DNA of 6,494 nt. It comes from GAS188 sp035949255. Lineage in GTDB: Bacteria; Pseudomonadota; Alphaproteobacteria; Rhizobiales; Beijerinckiaceae. The stretch is from positions 1 through 6,494 of the forward strand of contig DASZIL010000209.1 of NCBI GenBank assembly GCA_035949255.1, read 5' to 3'. A program made the translations under genes and the position numbers. This document shows, piece after piece, positions 1 to 6,087 of this stretch (positions are counted from its first letter, which is position 1; each line of letters opens with the position of its first letter). The notes beneath the pieces were generated by a model, which was not told where the DNA came from, made no database searches, and saw nothing but the letters and a program-made list of their open reading frames with translations.

Positions 1-1
1 C

Positions 2-619
2 GAAGGCGCGACGCCTTCGCAGGTCGACAAGGCGATCACCGATTGGGGCCTTGCCATGGGCCCATTCGCCATGAGCGATCTCGCGGGCATCGATGTCGGC
101 TGGCGCATCCGCCAGGAACGCCCGCTCACCAACGAGCAGAAGATGCGCTACGCGGTGAACGACAAGATCGCAGAGCTTGGCCGCTTCGGCCAGAAGACGG
201 GCCGTGGCTTTTATCTCTATGCCAAGGGCGAGCGCACGCCGAAGCCAGATCCCGAGGTCGAGGCGATGTATGCCGACGAGGCGAAGCGCCAAGGGATCGC
301 GCGGCGCGCGATCGGACCCGATGAAATCGTCGAGCGCCTGCTCTTCCAGCTCGCGAACACCGGCGCCGAGCTCCTCGACGAAGGCATTGCGCTTCGTGCG
401 AGCGACATCGATACGGTCTACGTCAACGGCTATGGCTTCCCGGCCTGGCGCGGGGGGCCGATGTGGTCGGCCGATGTGATCGGCTTGAAGGCCGTGGTCG
501 AAAAAATGCAAGGCTATGAGAAGGCTCATGGCCCGCGCTTCACGCCGGCGAAACTGCTGGCGCGGCTCGCCCGCGAGGGCAAGAAATTCAACGAGCGCAA
601 GAGCAACGAGGGTAAGTGA
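2..619 (+). CDS. 3-hydroxyacyl-CoA dehydrogenase, C-terminal part (probably an enoyl-CoA hydratase/dehydrogenase fusion); 5' end outside window
   Basis: The reading frame is open from the first bases, so the start lies to the left; 205 codons and a TGA stop are visible. The visible part matches the two repeated C-terminal domains of 3-hydroxyacyl-CoA dehydrogenases of the FadB/FadJ type. The first repeat begins EGATPSQVDKA with MGPFAMSDLAG and ends FGQKTGRGFYLY. The second has ELLDEGIALRASDID followed by NGYGFPAWRGGPM. In this family these helical domains form the dimer or interdomain contact and close over the NAD-binding domain, which oxidises (S)-3-hydroxyacyl-CoA to 3-ketoacyl-CoA. The second repeat and the sequence style favour the roughly 700-residue hydratase-dehydrogenase fusion over a stand-alone enzyme, but the hydratase and NAD-binding parts are not visible. 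The thiolase that uses its product starts 2 bases after this stop, supporting one transcript. Confidence 0.92.
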   Translation, partial: EGATPSQVDKAITDWGLAMGPFAMSDLAGIDVGWRIRQERPLTNEQKMRYAVNDKIAELGRFGQKTGRGFYLYAKGERTPKPDPEVEAMYADEAKRQGIARRAIGPDEIVERLLFQLANTGAELLDEGIALRASDIDTVYVNGYGFPAWRGGPMWSADVIGLKAVVEKMQGYEKAHGPRFTPAKLLARLAREGKKFNERKSNEGK

Positions 620-621
620 TC

Positions 622-1806
622 ATGAGCCGCGCCGTCATCGTCTCGACCGCCAGAACGCCGATCGGCAAAGCCTATCGGGGCGCCTTCAACGATACGTCCG
701 GGCCGACGCTCGCGGCGCACGTGCTCCAGCACGCGGCCCGACGCGCCAAGGTCGATCCCGGCGAGATCGAGGATGTCGTCGTCGGTTGCGCCTTGCAACA
801 GGGCACGACGGGCGGGAATTTCGCGCGCCAAACAGTCATCCGCGCGGGCTTCCCGGTGAGCGTCGCCGGAACGACGATCGATCGCCAATGCGCTTCGGGC
901 TTGCAGGCGATCGCGGTCGCCGCGCGTTCCATCATGCATGACGGCGTCTCGATCGCGGCCGCGGGCGGGGGTGAATCGATCAGCCTCGTGCAGAACGAGC
1001 ACGCCAACAGCTTCCGCAATCGCGACGAGACGATCCTCGCCACGAAACCCGAGCTCTATTTGCCGATGATCGACACGGCGGAAGTCGTCGCCGCGCGCTA
1101 CAGGATTTCGCGCGAGGCCCAAGACGCCTTCGGGCTCGAGAGCCAGCGCCGCACCGCGGCGGCGCAGCAGGGCGGACGTTTCGCCGAGGAGATCGTCCCG
1201 GTCGAGACCGAGATGGTCGTCACCGACAAGGCGACCGGAGCGACGCGCAAGGAGAAGGTCACGCTGCACAAGGATGAGGGCAACCGGCCCGACACCACGC
1301 CCGAAGGGCTCGCGGCGCTGAAGCCCGTACGCGGAGAAGGCAAGACCATCACGGCCGGCAATGCGAGCCAGCTTTCCGATGGAGCCTCGATCTCGATCCT
1401 GATGGACGAGAAGCTCGCCGAAAAACGCGGCCTTGCGCCTCTCGGCGTGTTCAAGGGCTTCGTGGCGGCGGGATGCGAGCCGGACGAGATGGGCATCGGC
1501 CCGATCTTCGCCGTGCCGCGCCTCCTCGAGCGGCATGGCCTTGGCATCGACGACATCGACCTTTGGGAGCTGAACGAAGCCTTCGCCGTGCAGGTGATCT
1601 ATTGCCGCGACAAGCTCGGCATCGATCCCGAAAAGCTCAACGTCAATGGCGGCGCGATTGCCGTCGGCCACCCTTACGGCATGTCGGGCGCGCGCCTTGC
1701 GGGCCATGCCCTCATCGAAGGGAAAAGGCGCGGCGCGAAACACGTCGTCGTCACCATGTGCGTCGGCGGCGGCCAGGGCGCGGCCGGCCTTTTCGAGATC
1801 GCCTGA
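622..1806 (+). CDS. Acetyl-CoA acetyltransferase / 3-ketoacyl-CoA thiolase
   Basis: Thiolase of 394 residues, the usual length for the family. It would cleave 3-ketoacyl-CoA with CoA to acetyl-CoA and a shortened acyl-CoA, or run in the condensing direction. All catalytic elements are present: nucleophile Cys90 in DRQCASG, NEAFA at 318-322, His350 in AVGHPYGMSGAR, and the acid/base Cys380 in MCVGGGQGAA. The N-terminal IVSTARTPIGK is also typical. I chose ATG at 622 because GAGGG at 608-612 sits 9 bases upstream; a GTG at 616 overlapping the previous stop would add only two residues. The two-base gap to the preceding dehydrogenase suggests translational coupling, as in fadBA-type pairs. Chain-length preference cannot be read from the sequence, so degradative thiolase versus biosynthetic acetoacetyl-CoA thiolase is undecided; the neighbours favour degradation. 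Confidence 0.95.
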   Translation: MSRAVIVSTARTPIGKAYRGAFNDTSGPTLAAHVLQHAARRAKVDPGEIEDVVVGCALQQGTTGGNFARQTVIRAGFPVSVAGTTIDRQCASGLQAIAVAARSIMHDGVSIAAAGGGESISLVQNEHANSFRNRDETILATKPELYLPMIDTAEVVAARYRISREAQDAFGLESQRRTAAAQQGGRFAEEIVPVETEMVVTDKATGATRKEKVTLHKDEGNRPDTTPEGLAALKPVRGEGKTITAGNASQLSDGASISILMDEKLAEKRGLAPLGVFKGFVAAGCEPDEMGIGPIFAVPRLLERHGLGIDDIDLWELNEAFAVQVIYCRDKLGIDPEKLNVNGGAIAVGHPYGMSGARLAGHALIEGKRRGAKHVVVTMCVGGGQGAAGLFEIA

Positions 1807-1817
1807 GCGATTGCCGG

Positions 1818-2594
1818 ATGAGCAGGCTTTTCGATCTTTCCGGCAAGGTGGCGCTCGTCACCGGCTCCTCGCGCGGCATCGGTCGCGCGATCGTCGAGGA
1901 ATATGCGCGTGCGGGCGCCAAGGTGGTGATCTCCTCACGCAAGCTCGAAGCTTGCGAGAAGGTGCGCGACCTTTTGCTGGCGGAGGGTCATGACGCCATC
2001 GCCATGGCGGCGCATGCCGGCTCGAAAGCGGAGCTCGCTTCGCTGGTGGAGAAGACGATCTCTCATTACGGCCGGCTCGACATCTGCGTTGCCAATGCCG
2101 CGGTGAACCCGTTCTACGGCTCGCTCACCGATGCTCCCGACGAGGCCTTCGACAAGACGATGGCGACCAATGTGAAGGCGGTCTGGTGGCTCGCGCAATT
2201 GGCGAAACCCCATCTCGTCGCGAGCCGGGAAGGGAATTTCATCGTCATCTCCTCGATCGCCGCGATCCGCGGCACGCCGGTGCTCGGCGTCTACGGCATC
2301 TCGAAGGCGGCCGAGACCGCCTTGGTGCGCAATCTTGCGGTGGAGTGGGGCCCCTCCGGCGTTTGCGTGAACGCCATCGCGCCCGGCCTCGTGAAGACAG
2401 ACTTTGCCCGCTCCTTGTGGGAAAACGAGACCGCCCGCAAGAAACGCGAAGCCGAGACGCCGCTGAAGCGCCTCGGCGAGCCGATCGACATCGCCGGCGT
2501 CGCCCTTTTCCTGGCCTCGCGCGCGGCGCGCTTTGTCACGGGGCAAGTGCTCGTCGCCGATGGGGGCGTGACGATCGGTGGCTCAGCGGGATGA
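1818..2594 (+). CDS. Short-chain dehydrogenase/reductase (SDR), possible hydroxyacyl/ketoacyl-CoA oxidoreductase
   Basis: Classical SDR of 258 residues, normal length. The Rossmann cofactor motif TGSSRGIG is at 15-22, the NAA-type motif (ANAA) at 92-95, and the catalytic tetrad is Asn118, Ser146 (in ISSIAA), Tyr159 and Lys163 (YGISK). The C-terminal end FVTGQVLVADGGVTIGG is also standard. Arg19 in the glycine-rich loop and Arg41 just after the second strand hint at NADP(H), though this is a soft predictor. The start ATG lies 11 bases after the thiolase stop; no strong ribosome site is visible, so coupling to the thiolase is likely. The substrate is not readable. In the Pseudomonas putida levulinate operon an SDR (LvaD) reduces the 4-oxoacyl-CoA to 4-hydroxyacyl-CoA ahead of the kinase step, and the downstream kinase/ACAD pair makes a similar role attractive here. 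A 3-hydroxyacyl-CoA dehydrogenase role is the main alternative. Confidence 0.93.
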   Translation: MSRLFDLSGKVALVTGSSRGIGRAIVEEYARAGAKVVISSRKLEACEKVRDLLLAEGHDAIAMAAHAGSKAELASLVEKTISHYGRLDICVANAAVNPFYGSLTDAPDEAFDKTMATNVKAVWWLAQLAKPHLVASREGNFIVISSIAAIRGTPVLGVYGISKAAETALVRNLAVEWGPSGVCVNAIAPGLVKTDFARSLWENETARKKREAETPLKRLGEPIDIAGVALFLASRAARFVTGQVLVADGGVTIGGSAG

Positions 2595-2740
2595 AGGAAG
2601 GCGAGGCCGTCATCGATCGCATGGAGGCATGGGTCCACATTCGGCCATTTGCGCGCTTGCCTCATCGGGAAGGCGCCGACTGTCCTTCTGACGGAGCTTC
2701 TGTTCCAGGAGCTTTCGTTCCAGGAGCTTTCGTTCCATGA
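2591..2740 (+). CDS. Possible small ORF (49 aa) bridging SDR and kinase genes; uncertain
   Basis: A 49-codon frame starts with an ATG whose last bases overlap the SDR stop (ATGA at 2591-2594). Its TGA overlaps the kinase start in the same way (ATGA at 2737-2740). It therefore fills the whole gap between the two genes. The peptide begins MKEGEAVIDRMEAWVHIRPF and ends in a five-residue repeat, GASVP-GAFVP-GAFVP, produced by the 15-bp tandem repeat. I recognise no domain, signal peptide or membrane segment, and only a weak ribosome site (GGTGG about 9 bases upstream) is present. It may be a coupling leader that carries ribosomes to the kinase start, a small accessory protein, or chance. Low confidence that a stable protein is made. 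Confidence 0.2.
   Translation: MKEGEAVIDRMEAWVHIRPFARLPHREGADCPSDGASVPGAFVPGAFVP
2694..2738 (+). repeat. Three-copy 15-bp tandem repeat carrying repeated Shine-Dalgarno-like sites
   Basis: Three adjacent 15-base units occupy 2694-2708, 2709-2723 and 2724-2738. Units two and three are GAGCTTTCGTTCCAG and GAGCTTTCGTTCCAT; unit one differs from unit two at two positions (CT for TC). The junctions create AGGAG at 2707-2711 and again at 2722-2726. The second lies 10 bases before the kinase ATG at 2737, which itself falls in the end of the third unit. The likely working ribosome site of the kinase is therefore part of a short tandem duplication, which could change copy number by slippage. Confidence 0.85.
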
Positions 2741-3801
2741 GCGTGAAGCCCGTCCTCATCGAACCCCTCCCGCAACATCGTTTCGATGAGGCAAGGCTCG
2801 ACGGCTATCTCGCCGAGCACGTCGAGGGCTATCGCGGCGGAAGCCCGGTGATCCGCCAATTCCAGGGCGGCCAATCGAACCCGACCTTCCTCCTCGAGAC
2901 GCCGGCCGCGACCTATGTGTTGCGCAAGAAGCCGCCCGGCAAGCTCCTGGCCTCCGCCCACATGGTCGAGCGCGAATACAAGGTGCAAAAGGCGCTCGCG
3001 GGCTCGGCGGTGCCGGTCGCGCCAATGCTTCTGTTGTGCGAGGACGCGAGCATCGTCGGCACGCCGTTCTACCTCATGGGCTATGTGGCTGGACGAGTGA
3101 TCCCGACCGCCGACCTTCCCGACCTTTCGCCCGCCGAGCGCCAAGGCGTCTACCGCTCACTCGTCGAAACGCTCGCCTCTCTTCACCAGGTGGATTGGCG
3201 CGCGGCGGGGCTTGGCGAATTCGGCCGGCCCGACAATTACGCGGCGCGCCAGATCGATCGCTGGACCAAGCAATATGCCGCCTCGAAGACCGACGACATC
3301 GAGGAGATGGAGCAGCTCTCCGCCTGGCTCGTCGCGCATCTTCCGGCGAATGCCGCATCCTCGATCGTGCATGGCGACTTCCGGGTAGGCAACACCATCA
3401 TCCACCCGAGCGAGCCGCGCCTTGCGGCGGTGCTCGATTGGGAGCTCGCGACGATCGGCGATCCGCTCGCCGATCTCGCCTATCTGTGCATGGCCTACAG
3501 CATGCCGCCCGGCGGCCCCGGCGTAAGCGGCGGGCTTCGCGGCGCCAAGCTTTCCTCGCTCGGCGTGCCGAGCGAGGAGGAAGTGCTTGCCGCCTACGCC
3601 CGCGCCACCGCGCGCCCCGACATCCCTCATTGGGATTTCTACAAGGCCTTGGCTTTTTTCCGCATCGCCGCGATTGTCCAGGGAGTCTACGCTCGCGGCC
3701 TTGCGGGCAACGCCGCCGACGCCTCGGCTGTGCAGCAGGGCGAGCGGGTGCGCATGATGGCGGAAATCGGCTGGGAGATCGCTTCGTCCGCCAAGAACTG
3801 A
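2737..3801 (+). CDS. Aminoglycoside-phosphotransferase-fold kinase, LvaA / ACAD10-11 kinase-domain type
   Basis: Kinase-fold protein of 354 residues, full length for the phosphotransferase family (APH). Visible motifs are the N-lobe FQGGQSNPTFLL (42-53), the ATP-contacting YVLRKKPPGKLL with Lys64/65, the catalytic loop HGDFRVGN (212-219, Asp214 as base and Asn219 for metal), and the metal-binding LDWE (Asp234) followed by ATIGDPLADLAYL. The stretch FGRPDNYAARQIDRWTKQY (162-180) is characteristic of the branch found as the N-terminal kinase domain of animal ACAD10/ACAD11 and as LvaA of Pseudomonas putida, rather than of antibiotic-resistance enzymes. Those relatives phosphorylate the gamma-hydroxyl of 4-hydroxyacyl-CoA. 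The ACAD partner follows 85 bases downstream, which supports the same role here. Cytosolic, with no signal peptide. Many annotations would call it only 'phosphotransferase family protein'; a resistance role is unlikely. Confidence 0.88.
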   Translation: MSVKPVLIEPLPQHRFDEARLDGYLAEHVEGYRGGSPVIRQFQGGQSNPTFLLETPAATYVLRKKPPGKLLASAHMVEREYKVQKALAGSAVPVAPMLLLCEDASIVGTPFYLMGYVAGRVIPTADLPDLSPAERQGVYRSLVETLASLHQVDWRAAGLGEFGRPDNYAARQIDRWTKQYAASKTDDIEEMEQLSAWLVAHLPANAASSIVHGDFRVGNTIIHPSEPRLAAVLDWELATIGDPLADLAYLCMAYSMPPGGPGVSGGLRGAKLSSLGVPSEEEVLAAYARATARPDIPHWDFYKALAFFRIAAIVQGVYARGLAGNAADASAVQQGERVRMMAEIGWEIASSAKN

Positions 3802-3886
3802 ATTTCGCATTGAATTTCGCGCGATCGAGCCCACGGGCTTCGAGCCGCCCGATCGAGAGGTTTCAGCAGGGTAACGGGAACGCATC

Positions 3887-5140
3887 ATGGATTTCGCATA
3901 TTCACCGAAGACGAAGGCGCTGCAGGAGAAGCTCCTCGCGTTCATGGAAGAGCATGTCTATCCGAACGAGGAGAAGCTTCATCCCGAGCATGAAGGTCCG
4001 GCGCGTTGGCGCGAGATTTCCCCGATCCTCGACGAGCTGAAGGCGCAAGCGCGCAACGCCGGCTTGTGGAATCTGTTCCTTCCCGAGAGCGAGCTCGGCG
4101 CCGGCCTTACCAATCTCGAATACGCGCCTCTCGCGGAAATCATGGGGCGTTCGCCAGTCGCCTCGGAAATCTTCAACTGCAGCGCGCCCGACACCGGCAA
4201 TATGGAAGTGCTGGTGCGTTACGGGACGCAGGCGCAGAAGAAACAATGGCTCCAGCCCTTGCTCAAAGGCGAGATCCGTTCGGCCTTCGCCATGACCGAG
4301 CCCGCGGTCGCATCGTCCGACGCCACCAATATCGCAACCGCGATCACGCGCGACGGCGACGACTATGTCATCAACGGACATAAATGGTGGACCTCGGGCT
4401 CCGGCGATCCGCGCTGCCGCGTCCTGATCGTGATGGGCCAGACCGATCCGAAGAATCCGAACACGCATAAGCGTCAGTCGATGATCCTGTGTCCCCTCCC
4501 CCACCCGGGCGTGACGATCATTCGTCCCTTGACGATCTTCGGCTTCGACGATGCGCCCCATGGCCATATGGAAGTGAAGTTCGACAATGCGCGCGTGCCG
4601 GCCTCGAACATGCTGCTCGGCGAAGGACGCGGCTTCGAGATCGCGCAAGGCCGGCTCGGGCCAGGCCGCATCCATCACTGCATGCGCATCATCGGGGCGG
4701 CCGAGCGGGCGCTCGAACGCCTCTGCCGGCGCCTCAAGGAACGGGTCGCGTTCGGCGCACCGATCGCCACGCAGACCGTGTGGCTCGAACGCATCGCGGA
4801 GTCGCGTTGCCTCATCGACCAAGCCCGGCTGCTCACGCTGCAAGCGGCGTACAAAATGGACACGGTCGGCAACAAGGAGGCGCGAGCCGACATCGCCATG
4901 ATCAAGGTCGCGGCGGGAAGCATGGCTTGCCAGGTGATCGACTGGGCGATCCAGGGCTTCGGTGCCGGCGGCTTCACCGACCGCGTCATGGCGCGCGCCT
5001 ATGCCTATGCGCGCACCTTGCGCATGGTCGATGGCCCCGACGAGGTGCACCGCAATCAAATCGCCAAGCTCGAGTTGCGCAAATACGGCGCGCAGGATGC
5101 GCATCGCACCGGCGGCGATCCGGCTGTGCGGATGATGTAG
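3887..5140 (+). CDS. Acyl-CoA dehydrogenase family protein, ACAD10/ACAD11 / LvaC type
   Basis: ACAD-fold flavoprotein of 417 residues, normal for the family. In order: helical N-domain; AMTEPAVASSDATN (135-148), the flavin/substrate loop; GHKWWTSGSGDPRC with Trp167-Trp168; the domain boundary FDNARVPASNMLLGEGRGF; GRLGPGRIHHCMR; RVAFGAPIATQTV, the flavin-contact helix; and RMVDGPDEVHRNQIAKLEL near the end. AVASSDATN, GPGRIHHCMR and DGPDEVH together mark the ACAD10/ACAD11 branch. By my alignment Asp382 stands where MCAD-type enzymes carry the catalytic Glu of YEGT. In this branch the known reaction is removal of phosphate from a 4-phosphoacyl-CoA made by the partner kinase, giving an enoyl-CoA rather than simple dehydrogenation. 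The partner kinase gene is directly upstream. A weak ribosome site (ACGGGAACG) precedes the ATG. An ordinary acyl-CoA dehydrogenase acting on an unusual substrate is the alternative. Confidence 0.93.
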   Translation: MDFAYSPKTKALQEKLLAFMEEHVYPNEEKLHPEHEGPARWREISPILDELKAQARNAGLWNLFLPESELGAGLTNLEYAPLAEIMGRSPVASEIFNCSAPDTGNMEVLVRYGTQAQKKQWLQPLLKGEIRSAFAMTEPAVASSDATNIATAITRDGDDYVINGHKWWTSGSGDPRCRVLIVMGQTDPKNPNTHKRQSMILCPLPHPGVTIIRPLTIFGFDDAPHGHMEVKFDNARVPASNMLLGEGRGFEIAQGRLGPGRIHHCMRIIGAAERALERLCRRLKERVAFGAPIATQTVWLERIAESRCLIDQARLLTLQAAYKMDTVGNKEARADIAMIKVAAGSMACQVIDWAIQGFGAGGFTDRVMARAYAYARTLRMVDGPDEVHRNQIAKLELRKYGAQDAHRTGGDPAVRMM

Positions 5141-5181
5141 GCCGCAAGCGCACCGACGCGCGGCGGCGCCGATCAAGAGTA

Positions 5182-5206
5182 GGCGCGCCTTCGGCACGAG
5201 CGCGCC
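5182..5206 (+). other. GC-rich hairpin in the leader before the crotonase gene
   Basis: The arms GGCGCGC (5182-5188) and GCGCGCC (5200-5206) pair over an 11-base loop. The hairpin is not followed by a T tract, so it does not look like an intrinsic terminator. It sits 6 bases before the probable ribosome site AAAGG (5213-5217) of the next gene and could stabilise a processed mRNA end. In a sequence this GC-rich it may be chance. Confidence 0.25.
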
Positions 5207-5226
5207 AGACGCAAAGGTTCGAGCTC

Positions 5227-6048
5227 ATGCAAAGTCGCGAAATCCTCTACGAAGTGAAGGACCACGTCGCCACCATCACGCTGAACCGGCCCGAGAAGCT
5301 CAACGCATGGACGCAGCTCATGGAGCAGGAGGTACGCCATGCGATGGAGGCGGCGGCGGCCGACGACGCGGTTCGCGTGATTATCGTCACCGGTGCCGGG
5401 CGCGGCTTCTGCGCGGGCGCGGATCTCGACCGGATGAAGGCTTCGCTTGAAAGCGGCAAACGCGGTACGTTGGCACGTCATGAAGCCGCGACCGAGGGAA
5501 TGAGCGGCATCGAGGTGAATTACCGGCAGCGCTTCAGCTATCTGTTGCGCGTGCCAAAGCCGATCATGGCCGCGATCAACGGTCCGGTCGCTGGGATCGG
5601 CCTTTGCTTTGTGCTCTTCACGGATCTGCGCTACATCGCGCCCTCCGCCAAGGTCACGACGGCATTCGCGCGACGCGGTCTGATCGCCGAGCACGGCATG
5701 TCCTTCATGCTGCCGCGCCTCGTCGGGCTGATGCCGGCGCTCGATCTTCTCTACTCGGCCCGCGTGATCGACGGCACCGAGGCGGCGCGCCTCGGCCTTG
5801 CCGATCTCTTGCCTGAGGAAGGCTTCTTGCTCGCGGTTTACGAGAAAGCGCGCGCCATCGCCTTGAACTCGTCGCCGCGTTCGACGGCGGTGATCAAGCG
5901 CCAGGTCTATGACGACCTCTTCCGCAATCTCGCTGAGTCTTGGAAAGAGGCCGAAAAGGAAATGTATGCCTCCTTTGGGAGCGAGGACTTCAAGGAAGGC
6001 GTCGCCCATTATTTCGAGAAGCGCGCGCCGCGTTTCACCGGACGATAA
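5227..6048 (+). CDS. Enoyl-CoA hydratase/isomerase (crotonase) family protein, isomerase-like active site
   Basis: Crotonase-fold protein of 273 residues, usual length. The oxyanion-hole segments are present: GRGFCAGADL and NGPVAGIGLCF. AAADDAVRVIIVTGAG and LPRLVGLMPALDLLYSARVIDGTEAARLGLAD are also typical. The two glutamates of true hydratases (rat Glu144 and Glu164) align here with Cys127 and Phe147. Glu155, in RRGLIAEHGMSFMLPRLVG, stands where delta3-delta2-enoyl-CoA isomerases of the yeast Eci1 type keep their single catalytic acid/base. Bond migration is thus more likely than hydration, but other crotonase reactions are possible. The start at 5227 is backed by AAAGG (5213-5217) 9 bases upstream. 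It follows the ACAD gene after 86 bases on the same strand, so it is probably the last gene of the operon. An isomerase fits a route in which the ACAD-like enzyme yields a 3-enoyl-CoA. Confidence 0.9.
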   Translation: MQSREILYEVKDHVATITLNRPEKLNAWTQLMEQEVRHAMEAAAADDAVRVIIVTGAGRGFCAGADLDRMKASLESGKRGTLARHEAATEGMSGIEVNYRQRFSYLLRVPKPIMAAINGPVAGIGLCFVLFTDLRYIAPSAKVTTAFARRGLIAEHGMSFMLPRLVGLMPALDLLYSARVIDGTEAARLGLADLLPEEGFLLAVYEKARAIALNSSPRSTAVIKRQVYDDLFRNLAESWKEAEKEMYASFGSEDFKEGVAHYFEKRAPRFTGR

Positions 6049-6064
6049 TTATTTTAATTATCGT
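6042..6064. terminator. AT-rich perfect inverted repeat at operon end, possible terminator
   Basis: The arms ACGATAATTA (6042-6051) and TAATTATCGT (6055-6064) are a perfect 10-bp inverted repeat with a TTT loop, spanning the TAA stop of the crotonase gene (6046-6048). A second, shorter inverted repeat, GATTAT (6068-6073) and ATAATC (6079-6084), follows. The position suggests transcription termination, but the stem is AT-rich and no clean T run follows on the plus strand. A protein-binding operator or a scar of an inserted element are alternatives. The base composition drops sharply to AT-rich here compared with everything before it. Confidence 0.35.
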
Positions 6065-6087
6065 ATTGATTATAGGTAATAATCTGA

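Noticed and set aside
616..624. GTG at 616 as thiolase start
   Set aside because: It would add only two residues, lies too close to GAGGG at 608-612, and thiolases begin at the equivalent of ATG 622.
526..1743. Long minus-strand open frame (405 codons) opposite the thiolase
   Set aside because: It lies opposite a thiolase with all catalytic motifs. Its translation is rich in Arg/Asp/His with no recognisable domain, as expected for an antisense shadow in GC-rich codons.
1473..2594. Possible 373-codon version of the SDR
   Set aside because: The extension overlaps the thiolase in another frame and is Arg-rich. SDRs start just before the LSGKVALVTG strand, matching ATG at 1818.
2737..3801. Aminoglycoside resistance gene
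   Set aside because: The fold is shared, but the branch motif, the catabolic operon context and the adjacent ACAD10/11-like gene point to acyl-CoA metabolism.
3799..3857. Short repeats between kinase and ACAD: TGAATTTCGC twice (3799-3808, 3811-3820) and CGATCGAG twice (3822-3829, 3850-3857), with a small hairpin around GAGCC/GGCTT
   Set aside because: The copies are short, the hairpin is imperfect and has no T tract; nothing separates this from chance or a minor slippage duplication.
3902..5197. Long minus-strand open frame (431 codons) opposite the ACAD gene
   Set aside because: Same reason: the plus strand holds a full-length ACAD with family motifs, while the antisense product resembles nothing I know.
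4489..6048. Possible 519-codon version of the crotonase with a long N-terminal extension
   Set aside because: The extra N-terminal part is the out-of-frame shadow of the ACAD gene (Arg-rich, no motifs). ATG at 5227 has a good ribosome site and gives the family length.
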